64,000 nucleotides of DNA from Geosiphon pyriformis (lineage: Eukaryota > Glomeromycota > Glomeromycetes > Archaeosporales > Geosiphonaceae): positions 483,752 to 547,751 of the forward strand of contig JAAOMT010000672.1 of the NCBI GenBank assembly GCA_016748015.1, read 5' to 3'. Both the position numbers and the translations under genes were made by a program. Below the pieces are notes generated by a model, which saw only the letters and a list, made by a program, of their open reading frames with translations, searched no databases and had not been told where the DNA came from. Below are positions 24,201 to 37,500 of this stretch, piece after piece; positions within the stretch are counted from its first letter, which is position 1; every line of letters starts with the position of its first letter.

Positions 24201-25310
24201 TATGATGCAGATTGGCCTGTTTTAACCTTTTTAAACTCGGTGTGTGTTGTTTTATAAACATCAATAGGAAGCAAATAAATTTTGAAAGAGAACTTCTTGT
24301 GCTTTTATCAAGCTTAAAAAATGTTTGATAATATCTGGCATTGATTTTAATATCAAATTACCAAGATCGCGGAGTCGATGAAAATAAAAGCTACAATTTA
24401 AAAGAGAAGAAAGAATAAGAAGATTTATGAGTTTTTTAACTAAAAGTAACAACGACTTATTTTGTAACAATTAAAATTAAAAAATTGGAGAATAAAATAG
24501 ATTTTGTTATAAACTTAGTTAATTATATTACTAATTTAATAAATTGTATAATTAATAAATTAATTAATTTGGTCTTAAAAATATTTTTTAAGACAGTGCC
24601 TTCTTTATTTAAAAAAAGTCTTAAGCCTGTTTTTCTTTACTAAAATTGATAAATAATAATTCAGAAAATAAAAGATTAGCAATTATTTAAATTACGATAA
24701 AAAATATAACACAATCCAATAATTAATTTAAATTAGATAAAAAAAATCTTGGCAACTAAGAAACACTAATGGAAATTAATAATAAATGCATGTAATTTGA
24801 TAACAAAAGACTTTAATATACTTTAAGATTCTTACTTAATTTAATGTTTGATAATTTTAAAGCTTAAATATTAATTATTAGAAATTAATTTTTTATAATA
24901 CTTTGTAGTATGGAAAATATTTTTTATATTTGAATTATATTAAATTTTTGCATCTTAAGTATCTTTTTTAAAAAAAAAAACTATTTCGAAATTAAGAATC
25001 CAAAGAAAATATCTCATTTTAATTTAACATAGAATAAATAAATTTTTAAAATCCAATAATCACATAAAAATTTAATGTAATATTTTATCAAAAATGTTTA
25101 TATAAAAAATTGGCATTGCAAAGCTAAAAATAAAATTTTTCGCATTTTATAATCAGAACTTTCTATTGTTACTATAAGTTATTTTTCAAAGCTTATTTAT
25201 CATGTGTTTTATATAATATACAAATTGTTTATATCTAATTATGAGACACTAAAAGTAATAAGAAGTACTGATGTGTTCAAATACTTTTTCTAGTATTCAA
25301 AAAAAAGTGT
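21234..25310. other. Long AT-rich intergenic stretch
   Basis: No convincing gene. A copy of part of the kinase pseudogene sits at 22411-22610 (listed separately). A - strand open stretch at 24261-24470 has a helical, Leu-rich product of 69 residues, but I recognise nothing in it and do not call it a gene. The rest is A/T runs without visible repeat structure. Confidence 0.45.
22411..22610 (+). repeat. Decayed second copy of the 17233-17400 kinase-linked block
   Basis: GAGGTATTTTTTTT, then a similar intron-like tract and GCATTG-like and GCAAATCTATCATTGAA segments match 17237-17380 in the same order and orientation. It is more decayed than the 17-kb copy and carries no open frame. This points to a duplicated or dispersed gene fragment. 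Confidence 0.6.
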
Positions 25311-25419
25311 CTGAAATCTAATTCTTAACAATTAAGCAAAAAAAACCTAGCAAAAATAATTGAAAAATAAATATCAAAAATCTGTTGATATGTAATAAAT
25401 TAGATGTAATAGAAAAGCC

Positions 25420-25765
25420 TGGATTTATACAAAAACCATGAGTAAGTAGATATTCTTAGTTGTAGTAGTATCTAAGAAAGAAAAAACTTTATAATTTGTA
25501 TTAATTATCATCAGCTAAATGCAATTACAAAATGTAATATGTATTCTCTTCCAAAAGTTAATAATGCTCTTAATTAATTTGGAAGCTTAACATATTTCAC
25601 AAAAATTAATTTAACTGCTGGATTTTGGCAAATAAAAATGAATTCTGCCAATAGAAAAAAAACCATATTTATTACAAAATATAGAACTTATGAGTTTATT
25701 GTAATGCTCTTTAGATTAACAAATATATTATAAATATTATTATGTATTTTATCTTATTAAAAAAT
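25420..25765 (+). pseudogene. Ty3/gypsy reverse transcriptase fragment
   Basis: Pieces read FLVVVVSKKEKTL, then NAITKCNMYSLPKVN, then LTAGFWQIKMNS and KTIFITKYRTYEF. These match the conserved palm-domain entry of gypsy reverse transcriptases, that is VLVKKKDGxxRFCIDYRQLN through LDLxxGYWQI to KTAFxTxxGxYEF. The catalytic YxDD lies beyond the readable part. It is the same clade as the + strand relic at 47460-48000, but no LTR or other domain is seen nearby, so it is an isolated fragment. Confidence 0.75.
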
Positions 25766-25769
25766 CAAT

Positions 25770-27066
25770 ATTTAATTATTAAGATTAATATTACATTTAA
25801 AGACAAAAAGATATAATTACATGTTAATAAATAAAATATTATAATAAAGCTAGCAAAATATATTTGTATATAAGAATTAAATGAGTAAAAATATGCTATT
25901 TTTGATTACAATTCATTACCAATTATCGATTGGATCACAATATATCTATTTTTAAAATATACTTTTTTATTTTATATTTATAGATTAAATTTCAATTAAT
26001 TAATAATATATATCAAAAATAATTTGTTTTTACTCTTTAATATTTTTATTTTTACCATAATTTCAACTTTTTATATTATTTTATTATTATTATTAATAAA
26101 ATAAATATTTTTTTCTTGATTATATAATAGCTTTATTTTTTTAATGTATATAAAATATAATTCAACTACTAACTATTTTTATACTACCCAAGTATTATAT
26201 ATTAAATATAAATTACTACTTAATAACTTTATATATGTTTTTATATTTTTGAATAAAAATAAAAAATTTTAGATTTTTTGACAATTTGGGATATTTTTTT
26301 AAATTTGTTACAAATTCAGAATTCATTCTCATTACCTATAAGTAAAAGTTTAATTCTGTAAATTTAAATAGTTTGATAATTAAAATTTTATATTTTTATT
26401 ATCAAAATTCTTTAATATTGCTGTCTTAATATATTTTTTACTAAATACATATAAATTATAATTTAAAATATTTTTTTAAAAAAATTTATAGAAGCTTATT
26501 TGTTTATTTTTGCTTTACTTGGTTTTTTTTAGTTTTATATTGCTTTAACATTAAAAAGCTTTTTAAATATAATATTTTTGTCATAATTTTTGCATACTTA
26601 TTTAAAAGATGAATTTTTATATTACATAAATTAATATAATCAAAAAAGCAAGAAATATTTTAACAAAAATAATTTATTCTAAAAATTTTTTGATGTTTTT
26701 AATATTTTTTTATAATTACATATATAGTACTCTCGAAAAGTAATAGTAAAATTTTACAGCACATAAATTTTATTATGATCTAATTAGCTATTGTTAAAAT
26801 ATTTTAAGTAATAACTTGTATATATATATATTTCATGCTACTATTTTTATTTTTTAAAACAAAATTGTTTTGATTAATAATGTATTTTATTTCTTATAAA
26901 TAAAAATAATTCCTGTAAAATTCAATTATGAAGTCATTAAAAGATTTTGGCAACAAAGTTATCAAAATCTAACAAATATATAAGACAACTTTATAAAAAT
27001 AGTCTAATTTAAACAATTTATTATTTAGATTATCTACAAAAAACTTTACCAAAAATGCATTACCAG
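25770..27066. other. AT-rich stretch, nothing recognised
   Basis: No ORF or repeat. A (TA)n run near 26819-26830. The right border is the LTR at 27067. Confidence 0.5.
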
Positions 27067-28063
27067 TATTACTGGAGGTTTTTGATCTCTTTTTTTGAAT
27101 GTTGTTAATATTGTTTTGCCATTAATTTACAATTACTGAAAGTAATTAAACTTCCGATAACTGAATTTATTTTCAAACTATTTTCTATAATTTGAACTAC
27201 TGAGTTTATAAGTGAAATAGCCAATTCCATGCCAGTTACTTGTATAGTTATTTTGCAGTAAAAGTCAACTCTTTCTTAAGAATTGCTTGTCTGAAAGCTT
27301 ACTAAAAATGTGTAGTTACTTTGCTGTAAAAGTCAACTTTTTTCCAGACATCTTGTCTGTAGACTACTTTAATGATTATAATAAAAAATAAAAAAAATTA
27401 AAAGAAATATAAAGGAAAAAAAATTTTATTAAGAGAATCGTTTTCTGTTAGACCTAGAGTCATTAATGAATTATTGAAATTAGTAGCTAATCAATTTCAA
27501 ATTATTAATAAAAAATTGGAAAATTCAAGTGTAATTAATTCAGAGATTTTGATTTTCGAAGTATTTGATGTTTATTATTTTTTGTAAAAATATATAAAAG
27601 ATGATTAATTCGAACTAAGATTATTATTCTAAAATAAGATGATTCTGTGTAAAATAGGATACATTTTCTCGAAAAGAAAAGCTTTTCTTTTATACAACTT
27701 GTTGTAGTACTAGTCTATCAACTTGAACTTTTTCTTTTGCTATAATTTTGATACCTAAAAATACATTTTGATGAACTACAAATTTTTTTTACGAACTATA
27801 AATAATTTCAGTGAACTATTAAAATATTTTGCAAATTTTACAAATTTTGACAAATTTTTGAATATTATTGAGTTTGGGATATTGCATAATCTGATTATTG
27901 CAATTGTATATTATACAAATTAGATTATTAATTAGATAGTAATATTCAATGATTTGATTAAATAATAAGTGATAATTGAAATAATATTAATACATGCTAA
28001 TTAATAATAGAAATTATAAAAGTAATTTCATATTAATTAATGGATAAAATTCTATTGGTAATA
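27067..28063 (-). repeat. Decayed LTR of the dUTPase-type gypsy family
   Basis: Aligns along its whole length with the LTRs at 49767-50741 and 58593-59569. It begins TATTACTGGAGG (TGTTACTGGAGG in the younger copy) and ends GTAATA (GTAACA). Differences are largely C-to-T and G-to-A. By orientation it is the 3' LTR of the relic that continues to about 31480. Confidence 0.85.
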
Positions 28064-31000
28064 TAATTTTCTCCTCAAAACTGAGCTCTATTGAAGTTTA
28101 AATACTATTTATAATATTTAAATCAAAGATTATTGAATTAATTTGGTTTAAAAATTGTGAAAATTTAGTTTTATGAGCTTGTCAATATTTTAAATTCTTA
28201 TTGGTTGAAGTATTAGATTTTGTAAGACGTTTTCACAAGTATTGAATAGGTTATAAAGTTTAAAAGCTGTTCTAAGTTTATAGTAAGCATTTGTTGGTCC
28301 AGCTATTGTCTTAAATTCGTTATAAATTTGTTTTTGTATGGCTTTTGAAATGAGATTTTTGGCTTTAAGTTCCAGTTTTCTTTGATACAGTGTTTTCTCA
28401 ATTTGAAAATATTAATAAATAAGGATATATTTACTGCTTTTGTTGAAAAATAGTTGAAATTTTGGTTGTATTGTGGTATTCAAGAAAATGTTAATAAGAG
28501 TAAACAGTAAGTTTTCTTTCAAAACTTGTTTTAAAAGTTTTGGTAAGTAACTTCCAAAATAACTTCTTATGTTTTTTTTATAAGGATAATAATTTAAATT
28601 ATTTACTATTAAAACTATAATCATTTTCTAAATATAAGTAATTTGACTTTTATTAAATATTATGAATAAGTCAAAAAGTATTTTTAAAGTTGAAATTAAT
28701 TTTTAGAATATTTGTTGAATGTTTTAGGAAATAGTTATTGTAAATTAAATAAAATAATAAAATTGGGTAAAAACAAAAAAATAAAGAAAAAATTATTTTT
28801 AGTATATGAATTTTTATATATTTTTAATTTTGAGTATTTTTGATAATTATTTACTATTTTTGCTTAACATTTTTGTGTTAAATTTGAAAAAAATACCAAT
28901 AAAAATAATTTAAATATTCAAATTTGATTATTGTTTTATTAAAACTATTAATTTTAAGTTTCAAAGAATATTTTTAATTAAAAAAAAATATACCAATTTG
29001 TAAATTAATGATTTTGAGTTAATTTTAAACTAATAATGTTTTAATTGATCTTTATGTACTATTTTTGCTAATATTCTGTTATTAAGCTTTAACTTATATG
29101 ATTTATTTTTTAGGGCTTCATGAATATAAAATGGTTTATTTTATTTATAATCAATTTTTTATTCCATTGTTTTTTAGCTTTAATTTTGTATAAGAAAACT
29201 TTATTCTCAATTTTAAATTTGTTAATAATAGATGGCAATTTGTTATTTTCTTATTTTTTTGTTGTGCTTAAAAATGTTTAATATATGTGATTACAATTTG
29301 TTATTTTTTTTTCAGTATGCTAAGAAAAGTGTAGACTTTTTATTAAAATGTTTTTTAGAAATTTTGTTTTGTGATTGGTTATATTAGATATGTTTTTACA
29401 ATAAAATTAATTAATAATATGCTGTTTTTTCATAAGTTAAGTTAAATAATATGTATTTTGTTGTATTTTGTTTTAGTGTTTTGTATGTTAGTAATACTAA
29501 TAAAATAAAAATATTATATTTTTGCTTAAAATCAGTTAAGATTTTGGCTAATAATTTACATAATATTTGGTTAAATTGTTTTATAAATCTATTTATTTGT
29601 AAATGATAAGATAATAATAAAAGTTGTTAAATCTTTATTTACAAATTTTTTGTATTAAGTTGTTCACAAAATGTGTTTTTTGAATAAATAAAAATTTAAT
29701 TAGACATTTATGTCTGTAAATAATATCTTTGTAAATGAAATTTGTTATCAATTTTGCATTTTTTTTTTAAATAGCTCTAATTTTAAGCCATTTAATAAAA
29801 TAATTTACTATAATTGTAATATAATAGTTTTTTTAAATTGTAATTAATAATGGTTTAACTAAATTAATTTTTACTCTGTTTAAAAGTTGTTCAATTTTAA
29901 TTAAATTTAGAGATTCAGTAAAACAAATTTCTTTTTTTTTGACAATAATTACAAAATTTTATATACTATAAAATGTTTTTTTTATATATGGCCAAAAATA
30001 ATGTTTAAATATTCTTTAAATTAAATTATTTTTTTCTAAGTATGTTAATAATAGATCTGTATATATGTTGTAAAAAATAGTTTTTTTTTGTTTTTTGTAC
30101 TAATCTAAATAAATTGATTAAATTTCTAATTTTGATAATAGATTTTATTATAATAAAAAAAATATTGTTTTAATTGATGTTATAATTAATGTTTTTTACT
30201 AAAAAACCAATTTTCTAATATAATAAAAAATTTTTAATAATTTTTGTGATGATTATAATTTTTGGGATTTTATTATTTGTTATTAATTGTTTGATTAAAT
30301 AGTAATAAAGTTGGTATTAGTGCTAATCTTATTTTATTCTTAAAAAACTATTAATATTAATGTCTAATTTTTCTGGTTTGTAGTAAATAGTATATTTGTA
30401 ATTAGCTAAAAAATTAACTTATTAAGATTGTTTTATATTAAGTTTTGATTTCTATTTATTAAATTATTTGAGACCAATATTATTAGTAATAATATTAAAT
30501 TTAAATTTATTTTAAAAATATTGTTAAAAGTATTTAAGAACTCAAATAATAGTTATTAATTCTAAATTAGTTAAGCTATATTTGAATTTTGTTGGCTTAA
30601 GTATTTTATTTGCATAAATAATTACTTGCTTATTGCTATTATTATCCAATTTTGATAGAATAACACTAAAGACTGTATGTGAAGTATTTATGACTAGCTA
30701 AAAGCTTTTATTAAAGTTAGAGTAAGCAAAAATTAAAACAGTTTTAAGTTTTTTCTTAAAAGTATTAAATGTTTTTATTAAACTAAGATCTATTAGTATT
30801 TAATATTTTTATTAATTAGTAGTTAAATAGTTTAGTAATTTCAGAGAATTTTTTAATAAATTTTCAGTAGTAAGAGTCTAATTCAATGAATTTTTTTAAT
30901 TTTATTGTGTTTTAGAGAATTTGAAAATTTTTGACAGCATTAATTTTTTTAAAATTAGGTTAATCTCTATTTTTGCTAATAATATATTCAAAAAAAATTA

Positions 31001-31480
31001 AGCTTGTCTTTTTAAAATAATATTTTTCAATATTCAATTTCAATTTTGCTTTTTGTAATTATTAAAAAACTTTTTGCAGATAAATTAAATAAGCTTTAAA
31101 AGTTAAAAAATAAATATCAGTAACATTTAAGTAAATAACTACTAATTGTTATAAAAATTTTTTATAAACAATATTTTTAAGTGACTAAAATATTGTTAGT
31201 ATATTGCAAAAACCAAAAAATATAATATTAAATTTATAATTTTTTTTGTATAGTAAATACTGTTTTAAAACAGTCTTTAAAATCTATTTTAACTTGTTAA
31301 TATTTGCTTTTTAAGTTTAAAGTTAAAAAAAACACTTAAATATAATTACTAATAATAAGACTATAATAATATTAATTTTTTTAATGTTTTTAAATATAAT
31401 AAAATTGGAATCTTAAGTAAATAGTTTATTTAGTTTTATTAGAAACTTAATAGCCAAATTTAATAATTTGGTATTGACTT
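28064..31480 (-). mobile_element. Decayed Ty3/gypsy internal region, 3' half (accessory ORF, integrase, RT)
   Basis: Base by base this follows the order of 50742 to about 54100 of the younger element. A purine-rich tract lies next to the LTR, then comes the accessory ORF (an open remnant at 28412-28624 shares NYYPYKKN with NYHPYKKN of the younger copy). Integrase-like sequence follows at about 28830-30400 and reverse transcriptase-like sequence at about 30400-31330. Nearly all C and G outside a few places have become T and A. No gag half or second LTR is seen. The element is truncated, or its remainder is too decayed to recognise. Confidence 0.8.
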
Positions 31481-31679
31481 TTGGTGTCTTTTTTTCTGTT
31501 TTTCTAATAATTAGTCTTATTTAGAAGATAGTTACTTATAATATATATAAAATAAACAATTTTATAAAACAAAAAAATATAATTAAATAACATAAAAAAA
31601 ATAATAATTTAATATTTAATATTACTAAAATAAAAAACAAAATTTGTTTATAAGTTATAAATAAATTTAATAATATTTA

Positions 31680-34372
31680 AGTATACACTTTTGGTTTGAA
31701 TTTTAGTTATTTAGATTTTTATGCTATTATTATAATAAATAACAGATTAGCTAAGTATATATATAAGATTATTAAAATAAATAGTTATTTTTTATCAATT
31801 AAATTACTTTTTAAAAACAAGTTTTTAATGTCTATTCTAAAAATATATATTAATAATATTATAATTATACATTTTAATTAAGTAAAAAATATTAATATGT
31901 TGATTATTAAAACTATTAATAAGTTTTTTTTTGTGATTTTGGATAATAATTTTAATAAAAATAAGTCTTAAAAATATTAATTTTAAAAAATATCAGAATT
32001 TAAGTTTAATTAATTTTTTAATATAAAGTATAACTATTAAGACTACTATATAAATAAATTTTAAAGGTGTAATAAAAACAATTAACTTTTATTTTTGCTA
32101 GTCTTATTAATATGGTAATTTACAAAAATATAACAAATATTAATGATTTTTTTAAATTATCTTTTTTATTGTTTTGAATAAACTTTTATATATGTAGTTA
32201 AATTCATTTTACAAATAAAAAAACAAAAATTAATGAAAGTTTAATATTAAAAATATGAATAATACTAAATAGTTTTAATTTAAAAATATTATATTGGCTA
32301 ATTTTATGTTGTTTTATATTAATTTTATTACTTTAAAACAATTTTTAAATTTAGATATAATATAATATAATATAATATAAAATATAATATAAAAATAATA
32401 TATTTTTTAATTAATAAAATTTTTTTTAAATTATAATATAAAAAATATAATAATGTTTTTAAAATTGTCAAAAAATTATAAATTAAATTAAAAATAAAAT
32501 TTATATGTTAATAAATTGCTAAAAAATTTTTAATAATATAAATACTGATTTTATTTAAGTTTTTTTAGATTTTAATATTGGTTTTAATAATATTTATTTT
32601 ATTTTATATGGCATTAAAAAGTCATATTATGTATAAAACTTATAAAATTATTATGAACAGAAAAAACAAAAATCAGATTTGCTATTTCTAAGTATATAAA
32701 AAACTTTGTAAACAAAAAAAATTATATTATTAAAAGTGTCTTAAAATATTTATTTTAAAAGATAGTTTTAGATTACTTAATTATAAAAAATAAATTAATA
32801 TAAATAAGAAGTTTTCTAATAACAAATCTACTAATCTGTTTGGTATTTTTAATAAATTTTAAATACATTATAATAATTTAATATTATATATGCTTTTAAA
32901 TTTTTTAAATATTTATTTAGTTTGCAAATTGGTTTTTTGAATATAAAAAAAAATATAAATATCTATAATTTTTAAATTATATAAATAAAATAAAATTATA
33001 ATAAATATTTAACTTATTGTTTTAATTAAAACTTTTTAGAAAATTTTTTCAAAATTTTTTTAAACAGATTTTTTCTGACATGTAGCAAGTTTAATATTTT
33101 TTATAATAATAATTTTTTGTTTTTAAAATTATTACAACCAAATTTTTGATTTTTGTTATTGGTTTTATAATAAAAAATATTTTAAAAATGAATTATAAAC
33201 TTTAATTGGTTTTATAGAATATGTAAAAAACTTATAACTTTATTAGATAATTTTATTTAAGAAATAATTTATGAAAAATCAAGATATATAATAGGTTTAT
33301 TCAATTTTTTGACAATATTTATAATAATAAAGTTAATTAAGTAATAACAAATTTTAGATTGATAAATAGATATTAAATACATAATAGTATAAATTAAAAT
33401 AAAGTTTTTTTTTACTTTTGTAAAGAATTTTTTATAATTTTTTTTATGTAAAGTAAAAAGACAAAAAAGTTTATGTGAATACAAAATTAACACTATATTT
33501 GTTGTCAAAATAAGTAAAATTAAAAATCATGCTAATTTATTATTTTTTTTTATAATTGGTATTTTTATTAATAATATAATTTAAATAAAAAACAACCAAA
33601 TTATTATACAATATATTTTGAATATTATAAATAAATTTTTTAAAATTAATAATATTTTAATTAATAATAATAAGATTGTAACAATTTTAATTAATTATTA
33701 GATAAAAGTATTATGTTTGTTTATTAATAGTTTGCCAATTTTAATTATAAAAAAAAATTTTATAAGTATTTAAATATTTTTCTATTATATTTGGTCTATT
33801 TAAACCTAATTTAATTAAGATTTATTCAAATATTAAGTTTTTTACAAATATAATTTTAATAAAACTATTATAAACAAATAGTTTTTATATTTAATATTAG
33901 TTATTGGATACAATTAAGTTTTATTTTTAAAAATATGTATTATAAGAAAATGCTTTAATTAAAAAAATTTAAAAAAAAAGTTTAAATTACTAAAAAACTT
34001 TTTTAATAAGACTATCTATTATTTTTTATTATATAAGCTAAACAGATATAGACTGAAAACAAAATAATTTAAGTTAATATTATCTTTTATTTGGATTTTG
34101 TACTTCTAATTTGTATTAATAAAAGATATATTAAATTAATAATATAACTGTTTTAATAATATTTGGTATTTTGTTCACAATATTTTCAAATTTGTTGGTT
34201 ATATTTTATAAAAAACTAGATCAAATACTGTGGTTATTAATAAAACTTTTTAAAAAAATATTAATTAAGTTAAGTTTTTATTGGTTTGGTATTTAAATTT
34301 TTATATAATTGTTGAATATATAAATAAAATATAGCTAGTTTGTGTATTATATAATTGTTATTATTATGTAAT
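31680..34372 (+). mobile_element. Extremely decayed LINE relic, copy B
   Basis: Matches copy A from its endonuclease domain (about 2040) through the reverse transcriptase. For example, the 33010-33180 stretch follows copy A 3580-3740, and 31790-31870 follows 2125-2200. G and C are nearly eliminated, so the translation is mostly Asn, Lys, Ile, Leu, Phe, Tyr and stops. The right end is interrupted by the target duplication of the younger LINE at 34373. The continuation past 41307 is not recognisable. Confidence 0.75.
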
Positions 34373-34384
34373 TTTAATAATATT
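34373..34384 (+). repeat. Left target-site duplication of the 34-41 kb LINE
   Basis: TTTAATAATATT here is repeated exactly at 41295-41306, just outside the two ends of the LINE. Confidence 0.75.
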
Positions 34385-34519
34385 TTTTTATTTATTTATT
34401 TATTTAACGAGTGAGATCCAAACGCAACCTAGTGCTATACATCATACAAATGATCTAAACTAGGTGTGAATCATGTGCTTTCTACACATAACCAGCCACT
34501 CGGGCCAATCAGGACTACA

Positions 34520-37500
34520 CTATACATCTATATGCACAGAAACCAAATCTCCAATACCTGAAAAAAATGGACAAAACCTACGAAACCCGAAACCAACTCC
34601 AAAAGTCTCAGCCACTCCCAGCAATCTAACCACACCAGCCGAAAACACCTTAGACAAACCAGAAACTGAAACAAGAGTTGAGCCATCATGTGGAATCAGA
34701 CCACGCTTTTCCATAAACACTTAGTGTCTGGCGTGGACCAACCAAATGTCATTCCGAAATGCAAGACAGAACCTATGCACAAAGCTCATAATCCTTTTAG
34801 TACCCTCATCAGAATCATTAAAAACCAAGACAGACTCATGAAATTACTCATCGAAAACAAAGCCTTTACACAGAGCAACACCAATTCTAACCTCAGAAAC
34901 ACAAGAAGCCAAAGCCTGTAAGACACAAGAAAAAGAACGAGACAGGCCAGAAAGAGCCTTCCAAGCTGAAGTATGAGCGCCCAACAAACAAGCACAACCA
35001 ATGACATCCTGAGAACACAAAAAGACGTGATCCGAGGTCTCAACATTACCACAGAACAGACAGACCACACTGGGGTATCTCCTATCATACAAATGCTTGC
35101 GCACAGCAACAAGAAGCTGATGATGGAGAGCCTTCATAAAGTAAGTATGACAGCTAGCCATGCGCATGCTGGTAAAACTGGATGCCAAGTGAGAATTGGA
35201 GTGCCACACCATAAAAGACTTAGACCAATTGATATTAGCGCGCAATCTATCATCCACAACATGAGAACCCACTCCGACCTCCCAATGAGCTCGATGAACT
35301 GACCAGAAAACATCACAAACAAAGTGTCTAGAATTACCAGAAACTGCCACATTACCAGCACACAGAAAACGTTTACTGACCAAATAAGATAAGTGCCAAG
35401 CAGAGAGAGCAGCATCTTTAGCAAGTGCATCAGCATGATTATTACTTGAGACACCTAAATGACCCTTCACCTTAACCCAATTCACATCCAAATTCTTCTG
35501 ACAAATGACAGTAGTAATGTGACGATGCTCAATCCAACAGTGGTTCCTGAAATCTGGATGAGCCAGTGACAATTCTGACCTACACGCATCTAAAGCAGCT
35601 TGGCTATTCGAAAACAAGTCAACCAAATGAAAAAAAGGAACACATTCAAGGGCCAAAGCTATGGCTTGCAGCTCCGTCAGAGTAAAAAAAACCAAACCAG
35701 ACACCCCAACACCCAAACCCAAGTTAATGTCCTTAATAAAAACAGCAGCACCCGCCCTCACATTAACAGAGCCCAGACCAGAAAGTGATCCATCCGTATA
35801 CACAGAAAGGCGGGCAGCTCCAACAGTTGGCAAAGTGTTACGAACCACACCAAAATCATGAGAAAGATGAATGTCAGACACAGCATGATCATCCACCAAA
35901 GAGGAACTTGAGGAAAGAGATACAACACCACCAAAAAAGCAAACAGAGAGATCAAACCAGAAAGAAACTGGGCCACGAGAGTCCAGCCTCTTCCAACGCT
36001 TGAAGGTTCTCCAACTAAAAACATTACCATTATGGTCATAAAGCTGTTCCACAAAAGCAATCCCATAATGCCTAAGCAAAGAGACACACTTGAAAAAACA
36101 GGAATCACCTAAAACCAAAGACATAGGAGTACCACACCGACAACAAAAAGCACAAGCCAGAGGGCCCCCCAAAGACAAATCACACCTGGAAAAAATACGG
36201 ATCACACCAGCCAAAAAATTATTTGAGGGACTAATACCAACACGAGCCAGAAACAGTAAGGAATGAAGAGGACGCCAGCTGAGAACCTGAAGGTCATGAG
36301 ACCTATGTGAAAACAAGTGACCCAAGACACCAGTGGAATTTGCAAAAGCAATAATGAAGGCCGATTTACTCTTAGCCTGGATTTGTTCGAAAGTCTTTAG
36401 ATTGTACAGAGAGAGATAATGAAGAGCATCACTGGGGAAATTATGTGGCAACTCAGACTTGGACTTAAAGATCTTGCGTACCAACGTGTCTCATTTACTA
36501 CAAACACCCAAAGAAACAAAACTGAACTGAGTCCTGTAGCTGATAATAGGGAAAAGAACTGCAGATACCAAATATGTACACTGTTTGTCCGAAATCGCCT
36601 TCCTCAAAACAAGATTCACAAAAAACCGTACATCAGCCTGAGCTTTAGCCAAGCTAGGCTTCGAAAGACCCCCAGAAGACAAAAAAATACCCAAATAGTG
36701 ATGAGATTCTCCTTTTCTGGCAATGAAAATAGGTGCACTACTGATAGTTAAATGAGAGTTCAACACCCGACAGTTGATAGGGATGGCTACCGTCTTGTCG
36801 TTATTCACAGAAATGTCATTGAATCTGAAAAACTCACTAGCAATATTCAAAATGTGTTGTGTAGCAGCCTGGCTGCTATCAATCCAAATAGTATCATTGA
36901 CGAAAGCACCAGCAGCGAAAAACGAAGTCAATCCAGCACGAGGATCTACTCGGCCTGTTTTAAAAACATAATGAGAATTCAACCTGTAGCCCCATACACT
37001 CTCCTGCCTCTTGATCTCGCATAAAAGCGAATCATAAAAAATATGCCAGAGAAGAGGCGAGAAAACTTCACCCTGATCCAGCCCATCGTGGACACAATAC
37101 TTATCAGTTAAACCAAAGTCAGTCATCACTCTGTTGACACGACCATTGTGAATACTGCCAAAAAATCTAATAAACCTGTTACATATTTTGATCCTGATCA
37201 AACTCCTCCTAAAATGTTCCCAGCCAACCGAGTCATAAGCCTTATGCATGTTCTGTAAAACCAGCCAAAGTTCATGGTTCTTCTCCAAGGCATCCTCAAC
37301 CATAGAACCGACAGCAAAAATGGAAGACTGCATTATCGTATCTTTCAAAACTGAAAAATTGTCTTCACAAAGAACATTAAAAGTGCCACAAGCCAAAGAG
37401 ATCCTATCTGAAAGGATCTTGGAGAGAATCTTGCAGGCCATTTCAATTAAAACTATAGGATGGGTGTTTGTAAGAACTCCCTCCCATTCATATGGTTTAG

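Noticed and set aside
24261-24470. 69-aa - strand ORF
   Set aside because: Leu-rich and helical, but no recognised family, no supporting composition change and no visible partner exon.
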